Assembly (NCBI GenBank): GCA_949358305.1
Contig: OX442322.1
Span: 7,006,001-7,070,000 of the forward strand
DNA length: 64,000 nucleotides
Reading direction: 5' to 3'
Source: Strigamia acuminata
Lineage: Eukaryota > Arthropoda > Chilopoda > Geophilomorpha > Linotaeniidae
The translations under genes were made by a program, and so were the position numbers. The number at the start of each line of letters is the position of its first letter. The stretch's first letter is position 1. The notes beneath the pieces are model-generated. The model did no database searches. It was given only the letters and a program-made list of their open reading frames with translations, and was not told the origin of the DNA. This document shows positions 1 through 10,206 of the stretch, piece by piece.

Positions 1-320
1 TGGTTGAGACCTCTTCTGTCTCATCTTCGGGAAGTGCCTGCGAATCTGTAGAACCGTTATCTTTCGCTTTAGCAACTTCTATAGGGTTTTCTAATTCCCC
101 CTCGAACCAATAGTCCTGTTCGTACACCTTTAACTTGACCGTAGAAACAACCTCATTTTGTTCCGGATCCCATATCCGATAAGCTTTTCCAAATTCGGCA
201 TATCCGACTAACGCTCCCTCCCAGGTATGTTTGAGACCTTTCGCATTCCTAATACGACTAAAAACTTTAACCCTCGACCCAATACATCAAAGGTGTCTCA
301 CTGATACCGGTCTAGAATAC
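1..320 (-). pseudogene. Copia element I, distal integrase/linker segment (partial)
   Basis: Read on the minus strand this is the part of a Ty1/copia polyprotein just after the integrase catalytic core, including the short motif GALVGYAEFGKAYRIWDP that resembles the target-processing end of copia integrases. The copia G integrase at 58.9 kb has the same arrangement (RHLRCIGS then GALVGYA then YRVWDP). An in-frame TGA replaces an Arg codon in the RHL.CIGS motif. The reading frame then stays open to the left edge, where reverse transcriptase would follow outside the window. It is the continuation of the copia pieces at 12819-15126; gypsy A was inserted between them. About 30-35 codons between the two halves are missing compared with copia G, so the junction was also deleted. 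Nonfunctional relic. Confidence 0.75.
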
Positions 321-823
321 TGTTACGTGGCCAAATGGCCAATGGTGACCACGTAACTTATAACTTGTTTTTACTTTACTTTAGCTTCACTAATACCAGC
401 TGAGCTAAAGAGTGGCTTAACTAAACTAAGAGTGAAATGAAACAAAGCCAGAGTTTAAGATTGAAAACAATACAGTGTCTTTATTCTTTAAATCAAAACA
501 CTTAAATCATAAATACAAAATGTGAACTAAATCTAAACTAAACCTAAAAGATACTCTAAGATATGATTAACACTTTGATTCAATTTGGAGGGAAACCATG
601 CCATATGCTGGCTGGTGCTAATTGCTTAGCAGCCCGGGATGGACTGAGCTCCAAGAGCCAAAGTGGCTCTTTTATACCAGAGTCACCCCCCTGAGTTAAT
701 CCAGATTGACCAGCCCGTGATGTCACCATCACGTACGCTGGCTAGTGATAGGTTTTGACAACTTCTTTAATTCTAGCGCTGGTTTGAGCTGGTCGGCAGA
801 CGACGCAACTCAACCGCGTGACA
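321..823 (-). repeat. 3' LTR of gypsy A
   Basis: This 503-bp copy matches 12325-12818 almost base for base. It is preceded on the minus strand by the purine tract AAAGGGAGGG directly adjacent at 824-835, the expected plus-strand primer. The termini are TGTTACGTGG and CCGCGTGACA. The neighbouring family member B has a related LTR at 42007-42499 with the same ends. Confidence 0.92.
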
Positions 824-1151
824 GCCCTCCCTTTAAATTTTTTGGTCTCCAAAAACCAAAGTTATTTAGAATTTAAGCCAATTATTTTATATGTTAATCA
901 TACCTTAAAGAAAATAATCAAATATATGAGTCCCACCCCAGTGTTAATCATATCTTGTATAAAAAACAATTTTCAATATTTCTTTATGCATTATAACAAT
1001 TCAACACTATTTTATCATACAAAACAACACTTTTTGGATTTTCTTTACATTTATATTACTTTTTTTTGTTTTTTAAAATTTTTTATAAAACTATAAAATT
1101 TATATCTTAATTAAAATACAAAAAAAAAACAAAATATTTAAAACTCAAAGT
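824..1151 (-). other. Gypsy A 3' untranslated region with polypurine tract
   Basis: A strongly AT-rich stretch lies between the remnant third ORF and the 3' LTR. The purine run AAAGGGAGGG abuts the LTR, as needed for plus-strand priming. The small plus-strand open frame here is an AT-rich by-product with no recognisable domain. The same layout is seen in element B at 42500-42911. Confidence 0.65.
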
Positions 1152-1375
1152 TCACAGAAGAGGAGTTTTTAACTTCTCTTTTTCTTCTTCGAATGGTTCC
1201 AAAGCCTTCTGGTGTAATTCGTAAAGAATCCGGTGACGTAGATGAATCGGATGCGCATGGCGCATGTAGTCCCGGTCCACCAGATAGCTTCTTGAAAATT
1301 ATCCGTGTTAATTTCGTTTACAAACTTTCCAAATTTCCGCTCTATTAAATCTCCAATTTCAATTGTTTAATAATA
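1152..1375 (-). pseudogene. Remnant of the third ORF of gypsy A (Ulp1-like family, internally deleted)
   Basis: On the minus strand the fragment starts with IGDLIERKFGKFVNE. This lines up with the start of the extra ORF in element B (QVGDLLERQLKKGDDLE). It ends with a segment containing HLRHRILYELHQKALEPFEE, which lines up with the C-terminal part of the B ORF (LRSRFIYEIANREILSFE). Roughly 330 residues present in B are missing between them, and the frame changes at the join, so this is an internally deleted copy. Its position, after integrase and before the 3' LTR, is the same as in B. Function in A is lost; the family assignment rests on B. Confidence 0.6.
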
Positions 1376-1474
1376 CGTACTGTCACACACGAACTTTCTA
1401 AATATCACGTTGTTAAGTCTAATTGAAAATTTTCTCCGGTTACAACAATATGCTTGTGTTCCCTTTGAAAAAGT

Positions 1475-4090
1475 TCAGTAGAATGCAGTGTAATCGCGCC
1501 GTGCCTGTTTGCGTAGGCGGCGTGACCGGAAACTGCCAACTTCAGGTGGCCGCGCATGCGCGTCGTTGTCGACAGCACTTGCGACGCCTGGTGACGGTTT
1601 CGGAAGTTGATTCTCCTCATTTTTCGCCGGAGGTTCGTTCTCGAATAACCCTCGTAACGATATTTGATCGTCATCGTCGATGAAACGTTCCGTAGCTGCA
1701 GAAATAGGTTTGTTTGACGAATTTACGTTGTTTTTCGCGATAATTTCATTTCCGCTGTCCATTTCTTTCAATTCATCAGCAAATGTAACCTTTTTAGATG
1801 TTAAAGGCTTCATAATATCTTCTGACAGTTCCTCTCTCATTTTGTACGGTTTCAGTCGCTCTATGTTGACAATGTCCATCTTTTTACCTGATGAACTTCG
1901 AATTTCGTAGTCGTTTGGCGCTGTTCGTCGTACGATCTCATATGGTCCAGAGAATTGTGGCAGGAGTTTTTCGCTTAAACCAACCTTTCTATTTGGTGTT
2001 TTCAAATAAACTAGCTCTCCTGGATCGAATTCCACATGTACTCTGTCCAAATCAAACCTTTTCTTGCTCTTCAAACCTTGTTCTTGAATTCGTTCATTGG
2101 AAATTCTCCTTGCCTCCCTGATAAATCTGGAAGTTCTCAAAGTGAATTCCTTACTAGGAAGGTTTAAGTTGACGTCCACGTTGAGATCTGCTTCATAACC
2201 TCGTAATAAATAATACGGAGTGTAACCTGTTGTTTCATGGACTCCAGTGTTATAAGAGAAAAGAAGAAATGGCAAAAATGCGTCCCAATCAGTATGATCT
2301 TTATTTACATAGCTCTGCAACATTTTAGCTATTGTTGCATTAAATCTTTCCGTAAGAGCGTTTGTTCTTGGATGGTATCCGGAAGTGGACTTGTGAAGGG
2401 ACTTAAACAATGCAGATATTTCCTTAATCATTTCATTTCTATATTCTGTTCCCTTATCACTCAGAATCTATCGTGGGCTTCCTTCTTTCAGCATGACTTT
2501 ATAAACAAGGGCATTCGCCGCTTCAATAGCTGTGCAAGCTGGTGCTGCTCTAGCTATTGCAGTGCGTGATAAATAATCCGTAATAATGAAAACGTACTTG
2601 TTTCCTGTGTCAGATGTTGGGAAACTGCCTAACGTGTCTATGGCTACTCGTTCGAATGGTCGAGACACTGTCGACCACGGTTGCATCAATCCTTTTGGTG
2701 GTGTTGTCATGGTTTTTGCACTTGCACACTTCGGACATAAGAGTACGTAATTCCTTACGTCCCTATAAATCCTTGGCCAGAAGAAACGTGTTCTAATTTT
2801 CTTCCAAGTTCTACTCAGGCCTAAATGAGCGCCTGTAAGACCATCATGCATTTCTACTAAAACATCTTTTCTCAAATGCTGTGGAATATACAGTAATTCT
2901 TCCGTGTTCAAGGAATTAAATTTCTTCTTCTTAAACAAAATATCGCCTTGAAGTACGTACTGCTGTAGCGGACGTCTTCTTTTGCGCGGAAGTTGCTCTA
3001 TTGTCTGCAGTGATGTGATGAGTTCCATAATCTTCTGATCTTTACGCTGCTCTGCAGGTAAATCGAGATTTTCGAGCAATAATGAAGAAATAATTACTTC
3101 TTCTTCACTAACGTCCTCAGGAATCCTACTTAACGCATCGGCATCTGTATGTTTCTTGCCTGACTTATGCTGTACTTCATAATCATAGTCAACCAACTGC
3201 AGACTCCATCGTGCTAACCTACCATTTGGATTTTTGACACTTTTCAGCCATTGAAGTGCTGAATGGTCCGTGATGATGGTAAACTTCTTCCCGTACAAGT
3301 ATGGTCGGAATTTCTGTATGCCAAACAATATGGCCAGACATTCTCTTTCCGTCGCGTTATAGTTCTGTTCGGCATTGCTCAATAACCTACTAGCATAACA
3401 AATCACATGCTCCTGGTTGTTAAGCTTTTGTTTCAAAATGGCTTCCAAACCGTAAGCGCTTGCATCCGTCGATATGATGAAAGGCTGTGCGAAATTAGGA
3501 TGAGCCAAAACTGGCACTGTTACCAAAGCTGTTCTTAGTTGATTAAATGCTTCTTCATGAGGCCCCAGTCGAATTTCTCGTCTTTCTTTGTAAGGTTGAC
3601 CAAGGGTTTGGAAATATCAGCAAATCCTAAAATGAATTTTCTATAATATGAGCACAAACCCAAAAATCCCCTTAACTGCTTCACATTTAATGGAATTGGA
3701 AACTTTGCTACAGACTCGAGATTTCGTGGATCTGGTGAAATGCCTTCTGAATCAATCACATGTCCGAGATACCGGATGGTATCCGTCCCGAACGTGCATT
3801 TACTTAGCTTTACCTATAAATTCGCAATTCGCAGTTTTTCAAAGACTGAGTCCAGATCTTGTAAATGTTGTTCAAATGTTTTAGAAAAAATTATAAGGTC
3901 GTCAAGATAGGCTATACAGACCCTTCCAAGGAGGTTGCCCAATACTTTATTCATCAATTTTTGAAACGCTGCTGGGCTGTTACATAACCCCATTCCGAGG
4001 ACATTAAATTCATAGTGTCCAGTTGAAGTGGTGAACGCTGTCTTCTCTCGGTCTTGTTCATTTATTTCAACTTGATGGTATCCTTGGATT
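1475..4090 (-). pseudogene. Gypsy A pol, distal part (reverse transcriptase palm, RNase H, integrase), broken
   Basis: Minus-strand continuation of the pol gene cut by element E. In order: reverse transcriptase palm with YLDD (about 3.9 kb), the RNase H domain with STDASAYG, NATERECLA and the TDHSALQWL motif, then integrase with an HHCC zinc finger, the catalytic core (AIDTLGSFP, ILSDKGTEY, ALTERFN for D, D and E) and a chromodomain-less tail ending RDYTAFY at 1475. Stops and frameshifts occur near 3814, 3535 and 2465; the last is an in-frame TAG just before the second integrase Asp motif. Homologous to element B pol at 44691-46839. A canonical gypsy pol that cannot be translated as one protein from this copy. 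Confidence 0.85.
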
Positions 4091-4095
4091 AAATC

Positions 4096-4272
4096 TGGAG
4101 TGTTTGACTCCATTGGTCAATCGACCATTTTGTCCTGTATGACGCGCTGTCCGCAGCGCCACCTATTTTAACCTTTTGAATTAAAATCACTTATGTAAAT
4201 TCGTAACCCAAGATGGTCGTTCTTTCGCGTACTCATGCACAATCTACTTCAATCAACTTCGAGAACACAATA
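4096..4272 (+). repeat. 5' LTR of gypsy E
   Basis: This 177-bp repeat is identical by eye to 8742-8918. It starts TGGAGTG and ends CACAATA. The target duplication AAATC precedes it at 4091-4095. Confidence 0.93.
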
Positions 4273-4463
4273 TTGGCGACGAGGACGGACTAATCCGAAT
4301 CAATCCACGGTATCAAATGAAAAATTGTGAACTTTTCGAACTTTTGTGAACTTTTGCTGACTTTTCGGACTGTCGCTGACCACGCGTCGTCACGTTAGGC
4401 CTAGTTGCTAGTCCCCGAGTTTTCTGTGTTCGTGCTCGTTGTTGAGTGACTTTTGTAATCAAA
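4273..4463 (+). other. Gypsy E primer binding site and gag leader
   Basis: The tract TGGCGACGAGGACGG starts at 4274, one base after the LTR, in the position of the tRNA primer binding site and with the usual TGG start. About 175 bases of untranslated leader follow to the gag ATG at 4464. Confidence 0.75.
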
Positions 4464-5537
4464 ATGTCGTCGCTCAAGGGCTCGCCAAAAGAATATGACC
4501 CGGCGGACGACTGGGAATTGTATTGCTTGAGAATGACTAGCATTTTCAAATGCAACAAAATCGTCGACGATGAAGAGCAGGTGCATACGCTTTTAGCCTA
4601 TGTCGGTATGCCCACCTTCAAGCAGATGGTCGCGCTCGCAGAACCGAAGAAGCCAGCCGAATTGAAGTATGCAGAGTTGGTTGCTTTGATGCAAAAAACG
4701 TCGCGCCCGAAGCCGCTTGTGCTCGCCTAGATTCGACGTTTTCATCACCGCTATCGAGCTCAAGGAGAAACGGTGCTGGAATATGCAATAGCTCTTCAAG
4801 AATTGGCCCAAAATTGCAAATTCGCCAACAAGTCTGATGAATTGCGTAATCGCTTTCTTTGCGGCTTGAAAAACGAGCAAATCCAGCAGGCGCTGACGTT
4901 AAAAGAGAATCTAACCTTCGATGCAGCCGTTGAGTTCGCAGCATCAGCGGAAGTTAATTGTAAAGAGTTTTCTGAAATTGCAGCCAAGCCAGCGTCCGTC
5001 GTTACAGTCCACAAGATGAACGAATCGAAACCACGTTACGATGGGAGGAGAAGAGGTGGAAAACAACACACGAAAGGCACCAACCAGCAGCAGCCATCCA
5101 ACAAGAAAGGAAATGTGCAGGCGTGTTCGGCGTGTGGTAAAAATAGCCATTCTCGAGATTCGTGTCGCTTTAAGGACGCCAAATGCCACGGTTGTGGCAA
5201 GACGGGCCATATTCGTCCAGTTTGCCGTGCCCCGACGCAGGACCACGCTCCGACCCATTCAGTTGGTGTTGTGGAAGATTTGACGTTTTATCGCGTCCAA
5301 ACTCATCAAACTCAGGTGGTAAATTCTGTCCATTTGCCACGAGTGCAGCCAGTCTTCGTCACCGTGCGTATCGACGGTGTAGACTTGGAAATGGAGTTGG
5401 ACACGGGTGCAAGTGCAACTATAATTAATTTGGACACTTACTTACAATATTTCTCTCGTTTCCCATTACAGACCATTCCGTGCGGCATGACAACGTACGT
5501 ACACAGGACACAAGATTCCGATGGAGGGCATAATTGA
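4464..5537 (+). pseudogene. Gypsy E gag and protease N-terminal half, with premature stop
   Basis: The start is taken as ATG 4464, the first Met after the leader. The frame encodes a Mag-type capsid region, then two zinc knuckles (CSACGKNSHSRDSC and CHGCGKTGHIRPVC, 5131-5226), then the aspartic protease active site LDTGASATII with its catalytic Asp codon at 5400. An in-frame TAG at 4728-4730 breaks the capsid coding. A 4-bp tandem duplication (GTAC GTAC, about 5494-5503) shifts the frame inside the protease, so the flap-to-C-terminal half (LLGRGWL) lies in the next frame at 5521 onward. Without the two lesions gag, protease and pol would form one frame, so this family probably needs no programmed frameshift. 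Particle protein and maturation protease of the element. Confidence 0.85.
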
Positions 5538-8500
5538 AGTTCCAGTCGTCTACAGGGATCGCAATTTCCTCCTGCCGCTCTGCATCGCACGGGATGGTCC
5601 TGTACCGCTGTTGGGACGAGGTTGGCTCGCCATGTTCGGCTTACTGTCTAAAACCGCTGAGGCCGTCGGCGCAACGATAAATAAAGTGGACACGATCGCT
5701 CCCGGAGCCGCTGTCCTCGATGCCGCCACGCAGAAGGAGTTGGACGCCGTGCTGCTAAAACACAATCGCGTGTTCCGAGAAGAAATTGGCTGCTTAAACA
5801 CGTCGCAGGCCCACATCGACATCGATCCTGCCGTGCAGCCTATCTTCTTGAAAGCGTATCCAGTCCCCATCGCAATGAAGTCGCTTGTCGAGGCCGAATT
5901 GGAGAGACTCCAGTCGCTCGGCATTATTACACCGGTCGCGTCATCGCGCTGGGCGACTCCAGTGATGCACGTCAAGAAGTCGGACGGAACGATAAAGTTA
6001 GCGGGTTGTTACAACAGGACAATCAACAAGGCGATTCTCCCAAACTCCTATCCGCTTCCGCTGTTTGCCGACATCACCACTAAGTTATCCGGGGGGGAAA
6101 CTTATTCTATTCTTGACATGACTTCGGCATATAACCAAATTGAATTAGATCCTGAATCCCAATTATGTTGCACAATTAACACTCACTTAGGTCTTTTCAG
6201 GGTCAACCGGCTGTTTTATGGAATCTCGTCCGCACCAGCTATTTTCCAGAGGGAGATGGACATCCTGACCGCAAAGATCGAAAGCACGCAACCCTTTATC
6301 GATGATTCGGCGCTGACCGGTGCAACCAATGCAGTTCATTTAAAAAACTTGGACAAGTTTCTGCATACGTTCCTAAAAGCCGGTTTGACCCTGAATCATA
6401 GGAAGTGTCGTTTTCTCCAGCAGGTTGTACAATTCCTTGGTTTTAATATTTCGAAGAATGGCATTTCGCCAATTGATTCAAAACTTGCCCCTTTGCGTGA
6501 CGCCAACCGCCCGACCGACGTTTTGTCGTTGAAGTCTTTCCTCGGGCTGGTTAACTATTATGGTCGTTTTATTCCGAGCCTGTCCACCTTACTGGAGCCG
6601 TTGTACCGTTTAACACGCGACAAGGTCAAGTGGGAATGGACAGAGCAACACGAATCAACATGGAAGGCAGTTAAAGTGGCAGTTTCAATTGAATCAGAGC
6701 TTGCACACTTTGATCAGGCCAAGAAGTTATATTTAACTGTTGACGCTTCTCCAGTTGGAGTCGGCGCCTTTCTTTCTCACTTAGGTTCCGATGGCGTCCA
6801 CAAACCAATCGCATTTGCCAGTTCGTTGTTGTCGGCTGCGCAAAAGAACTACGCACAAATAGAGCGTGAGGGCTTGGCCATTATTTATGGCATCAGAAAG
6901 TTCCACCACTATTTGTTTGGCCGTAGGTTCTATTTGCGCACCGACCACAAACCCCTTGTCTCGATTTTTGGAGACAAGAAGGGGTGCAACCAGGTTGTGG
7001 CAGCGCGGCTACACCGCTGGGCAGTTTTCCTCTCTGCGTACGATTACGTCATTGAGCACGTGCCCGCTGCGGACAATGCTGTCGCTGATGGCTTGTCCAA
7101 GAACCCACAACCAGTTGTTGATGGCAAGGAGGATTTAGAAATTGGCATTAATTCTATTTTTTCGACTTCAATTTCAGATTTCCCAATGTCCACCGCTTCG
7201 TTGACCGCTGCTTATGCAGCCGACAAAGAACTGCAGTCTGTTCTGCAGCACGTCCGGAATGGATGGGAACCTCATTCGCCTGACTTGGAATTATTTTTCA
7301 AGCAGCGAGAATCGTTCTCAACTTATCAAAACTTTTTATTTTTATCTGATAGGTTGGTGATTCCTTCTGCTATTCGGCGCTTAATTCTCATCGAACTCCA
7401 CGCAGGTCATTACGGCATTGTCCGTACTAAATTGTTGGCGCGAGCCACGGTTTTGTGGCCTGGAATCGATGCAGATATTGAGCGCACGATCAAGAATTGT
7501 GATGTTTGCCAGCGCAGCCTGCCCGACCCGCCCAAAACCAACACCATCAAGTGGCCTGTCCCAGATCAGGTGTGGGGTCGTGTTCACTTGGACTTCGCCG
7601 GCCCTTTCCACAATTCCATGTTTCTGCTCGCTGTCGACGCAAAGTCAAAATGGTGTGAAGTGCGCGCCATGTCGACAACCACCGCTGCTGCTACCATTGC
7701 TGTCGTGAAGTCGTGGTTCGAGTGCCACGGGTTGCCGCTCCATTTCCACACAGATAACGGGCCGCAATTCACGTCGCAAGAATTTCGAGCGTTTTTGGCA
7801 ATCAACGGGATCCGGCACACACTTTCGCCGCCGTACCACCCCGCTATGAATGGTGCAGTTGAAGGCTTCGTTAAAACCTTCAAGATCCAGGTAGATAAGT
7901 TGTTGGCCAGTAATTTTTCATTGTCGGCTGCAGTATCGCATTTTTTGGCGTCGTATCGCTCCACGCCGCACGCCACAACCAAGATTTCGCCCGCGTTAGC
8001 GTTTACCAATCGGGAAATGCGTTCGAGACTGCACCTTCTTAACCCGAAATTATTGCCCAAAACTCCCCAAACCAACACGCAACGTCGTTTTGAAGTGGAC
8101 GATTTGGTGTTTGCTCGAGACTATCGAGGCACCAATCGATGGATTCCAGGTGTTGTTCGCCGCAAAACGTCTTCTACAACGTACGACATCGAGGTCGCTT
8201 TGGACGTTGTTTGGAGCCGTCACGTGGACCAGTTGCGCCCGAGATTAGTTGGTGCAAAATTGCCTCATATTGAGGGGAAAAATCGTGGAAGTTCGCTTCT
8301 ATCCTTGCTCCCGAATCCACTACTGACAGTTCCGCCGATGAATACGAACAATCCACCCAACTTACCTGCTCAACTTCCAGCTCCAGCTCCAACCGTTGTA
8401 CCACAAACCGCTGCCCAGGTCCATGCTCCGCCTTTGCCTGTTCGCGCGCCTTCACCGCCTGCAGTTGCTGGCCCGAGTGCCTCGCCGCCACCTGCTCGAA

Positions 8501-8562
8501 GTCCGCGTCCTGTGCGTGAGAAGAGACCGCCGGACTTTTATGGTTTTCCGGTTAACCAGTGA
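5521..8562 (+). CDS. Gypsy E pol (protease end, reverse transcriptase, RNase H, integrase)
   Basis: An open frame of 1013 codons; the listed start is only the first Met after the frameshift, and the true protein began in gag. Domains in order: protease C-terminal motif LLGRGWL (residues about 30-36); reverse transcriptase (about 100-280) with SILDMTSAYNQI and a catalytic FIDD in place of the usual YxDD; RNase H with LTVDASPVGVG and the TDHKPL motif; integrase with an HHCC finger (HAGHYG ... CDVCQ), then HLDFAGPF, HTDNGPQFTS and HPAMNGAVEGF carrying D, D and E; a tail rich in Pro and Ala (last 80 residues). Copies the element RNA into DNA and integrates it. The pol part is intact. The finger-region Asp usually seen in the GDY motif reads Cys (GCYNRTIN), which could lower activity. 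Confidence 0.92.
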   Translation: MEGIIEVPVVYRDRNFLLPLCIARDGPVPLLGRGWLAMFGLLSKTAEAVGATINKVDTIAPGAAVLDAATQKELDAVLLKHNRVFREEIGCLNTSQAHIDIDPAVQPIFLKAYPVPIAMKSLVEAELERLQSLGIITPVASSRWATPVMHVKKSDGTIKLAGCYNRTINKAILPNSYPLPLFADITTKLSGGETYSILDMTSAYNQIELDPESQLCCTINTHLGLFRVNRLFYGISSAPAIFQREMDILTAKIESTQPFIDDSALTGATNAVHLKNLDKFLHTFLKAGLTLNHRKCRFLQQVVQFLGFNISKNGISPIDSKLAPLRDANRPTDVLSLKSFLGLVNYYGRFIPSLSTLLEPLYRLTRDKVKWEWTEQHESTWKAVKVAVSIESELAHFDQAKKLYLTVDASPVGVGAFLSHLGSDGVHKPIAFASSLLSAAQKNYAQIEREGLAIIYGIRKFHHYLFGRRFYLRTDHKPLVSIFGDKKGCNQVVAARLHRWAVFLSAYDYVIEHVPAADNAVADGLSKNPQPVVDGKEDLEIGINSIFSTSISDFPMSTASLTAAYAADKELQSVLQHVRNGWEPHSPDLELFFKQRESFSTYQNFLFLSDRLVIPSAIRRLILIELHAGHYGIVRTKLLARATVLWPGIDADIERTIKNCDVCQRSLPDPPKTNTIKWPVPDQVWGRVHLDFAGPFHNSMFLLAVDAKSKWCEVRAMSTTTAAATIAVVKSWFECHGLPLHFHTDNGPQFTSQEFRAFLAINGIRHTLSPPYHPAMNGAVEGFVKTFKIQVDKLLASNFSLSAAVSHFLASYRSTPHATTKISPALAFTNREMRSRLHLLNPKLLPKTPQTNTQRRFEVDDLVFARDYRGTNRWIPGVVRRKTSSTTYDIEVALDVVWSRHVDQLRPRLVGAKLPHIEGKNRGSSLLSLLPNPLLTVPPMNTNNPPNLPAQLPAPAPTVVPQTAAQVHAPPLPVRAPSPPAVAGPSASPPPARSPRPVREKRPPDFYGFPVNQ

Positions 8563-8741
8563 TTTGTTTTGTGTGTTCTTTATTGAATTAATTCGTTTTT
8601 GCACTCATATTTAAATGTAATGTTTTTTATTATTCATTTCTTACATTGTTAAACCGCTAGTGTTTATTGCTTTTATTCTGTTAATTAATTCATGTTAGTT
8701 CTAAATTTGTAATTGGTGTTTTCCCCAATTAGAGGGAATGA
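8563..8741 (+). other. Gypsy E 3' untranslated region and polypurine tract
   Basis: AT-rich spacer after the pol stop. The purine-rich AGAGGGAATGA immediately precedes the 3' LTR at 8742. Confidence 0.7.
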
Positions 8742-8918
8742 TGGAGTGTTTGACTCCATTGGTCAATCGACCATTTTGTCCTGTATGACGCGCTGTCCGC
8801 AGCGCCACCTATTTTAACCTTTTGAATTAAAATCACTTATGTAAATTCGTAACCCAAGATGGTCGTTCTTTCGCGTACTCATGCACAATCTACTTCAATC
8901 AACTTCGAGAACACAATA
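8742..8918 (+). repeat. 3' LTR of gypsy E
   Basis: 177 bp, identical by eye to the 5' LTR. The second copy of the target duplication AAATC follows at 8919-8923, after which the reverse transcriptase frame of gypsy A resumes on the minus strand. Confidence 0.93.
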
Positions 8919-10206
8919 AAATCCATCATCGAGAAAAACTGGGCCCCTGCTAGTTGATCTAACGTGTCATCTATTCTTGGCAGTGGGTACACCATTTTCT
9001 TTGTAATTGCGTTCAACCTTCTCCAATCAACACAAAACCTCCATTTACCGTCTCTTTTCTTGATGAGTAAGACTGGCGCGCTCCAGGGACTTTCCGATTC
9101 CCTAATGACTCCTTGTTCTAACAATTTTCTGGTTTCCTCAGCTTCTACTTCTTTTTCTGCAATTGAACGTCTATACGGTTGCAAGTGAATAGCTTCATGG
9201 TCACCTGTATCAATTTTATGACTAAAGTTGGTTACTCTTCCTAAATCTTTATCTGTCATGGCAAATCTGTCCTGATTTTTCTGGAGTAACTGCTTCATTT
9301 GTTGCTGTTGGTTCTTAGTCATCTTGTCTTTGGCTATTGCGGAGTCAAAATCAAAGCAATTTGCTTGTTTTTCATTCAACAACTCAACAACCTTAGAACT
9401 TGAGGAGTTAGAGTCAAAACAATTTGCTTGTTTTTCATCCATCAACCCAATATCAATAATATAATGTGCCTTACCAATTGCAGACTTCTCTTGCAGAAAA
9501 ATGGACTTAGATGTTGGATTTGCCACTCGTATTACGCCTTTGCCGTTCTCAAACTTTGTTAACGTCTTACAACAGATAATACCAAACCTATCGATTAAAT
9601 TGCCCAAAGGTTCCAAAAACATTTCTGTCGTTAAAGCTGTGCTTAAATTAACTGGAACTGCACATTCATGCATTGGTGGAATTGCTATGCCTTTTGTCAC
9701 TCTTGCTACGTAATTCTGGTCCACATACGTCTTATTCATTGGGAAAACTGCTTCTAATCCACTGTTTCGGCCCACAAAGATTTTTTGTAAATCGTAATCA
9801 ACAACACACCTCGCAAAAGTCATAAATGGATCCCCCAATAAAAGTTGGTAATTGAAACTTCTAACTATCAATACTTCTACTGAATACTGCAATTGTCCAA
9901 TTTGAATGTTCAAATTTGTTTTACCCACTGGAGTTATTAAATCCGTTCCTATTCCTCGTAATCTAATATTAGGTGTAGACTGATAATCCAACTGTAATAT
10001 TTCTGCTAACTCTTCACCTAAAAGGTTCTTCTTAGCTCCAGTGTCCATAACTGCCTTTATTTCCAAATTTTTTACAATTACCGGGATTTCCAACAATGAT
10101 TCCGAAATTTTCGCGTCAATTATTATAATTTTGTCCTTTTTCCATCTTTTCTTCTTTTTTTTCTTACTTCTGTTCGGATGGTGACAATTTCTCTGTGGCC
10201 GACTTC
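8919..10206 (-). pseudogene. Gypsy A pol, proximal part (protease and N-terminal reverse transcriptase)
   Basis: Minus-strand frame with an aspartic protease ([13 protein letters not shown], then LLLGDPFM) followed by a linker and reverse transcriptase fingers ([27 protein letters not shown], then FFSMMD), where element E interrupts it at the Asp-Leu pair. A Lys-rich stretch lies just upstream, and this frame is open back into the end of gag. A duplicated short motif ([14 protein letters not shown], about 9.36-9.44 kb) occurs in the linker before reverse transcriptase. The rest of pol is at 1475-4090. The linker repeat looks like a local tandem duplication. Confidence 0.85.

Larger units (their letters stand above)
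4096..8918 (+). mobile_element. Gypsy element E (Mag-like, plus strand), inserted in gypsy A
   Basis: Bounded by identical 177-bp LTRs (4096-4272 and 8742-8918) and flanked by a 5-bp target duplication AAATC (4091-4095, 8919-8923). Removing it restores the uninterrupted reverse transcriptase frame of element A, so the insertion point is exact. A primer binding site beginning TGGCGACGAGGACGG lies one base inside the left LTR, and a purine tract (AGAGGGAATGA) precedes the right LTR. Content: gag with two CCHC knuckles, protease, reverse transcriptase, RNase H and integrase in one 4.1-kb coding region. The short LTRs, double zinc knuckle and general organisation fit the Mag group. Identical LTRs imply a recent insertion, although the coding region has a stop and a frameshift. 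Confidence 0.93.

Noticed and set aside
818-1096. Plus-strand 92-codon open frame next to the gypsy A LTR
   Set aside because: Begins in the LTR, AT-rich composition, no domain; lies in the 3' untranslated region of a minus-strand element.
5485-5540. Programmed frameshift between gag and pol in gypsy E
   Set aside because: The frame break splits the protease domain and coincides with a GTAC tandem duplication, so it is a mutation.
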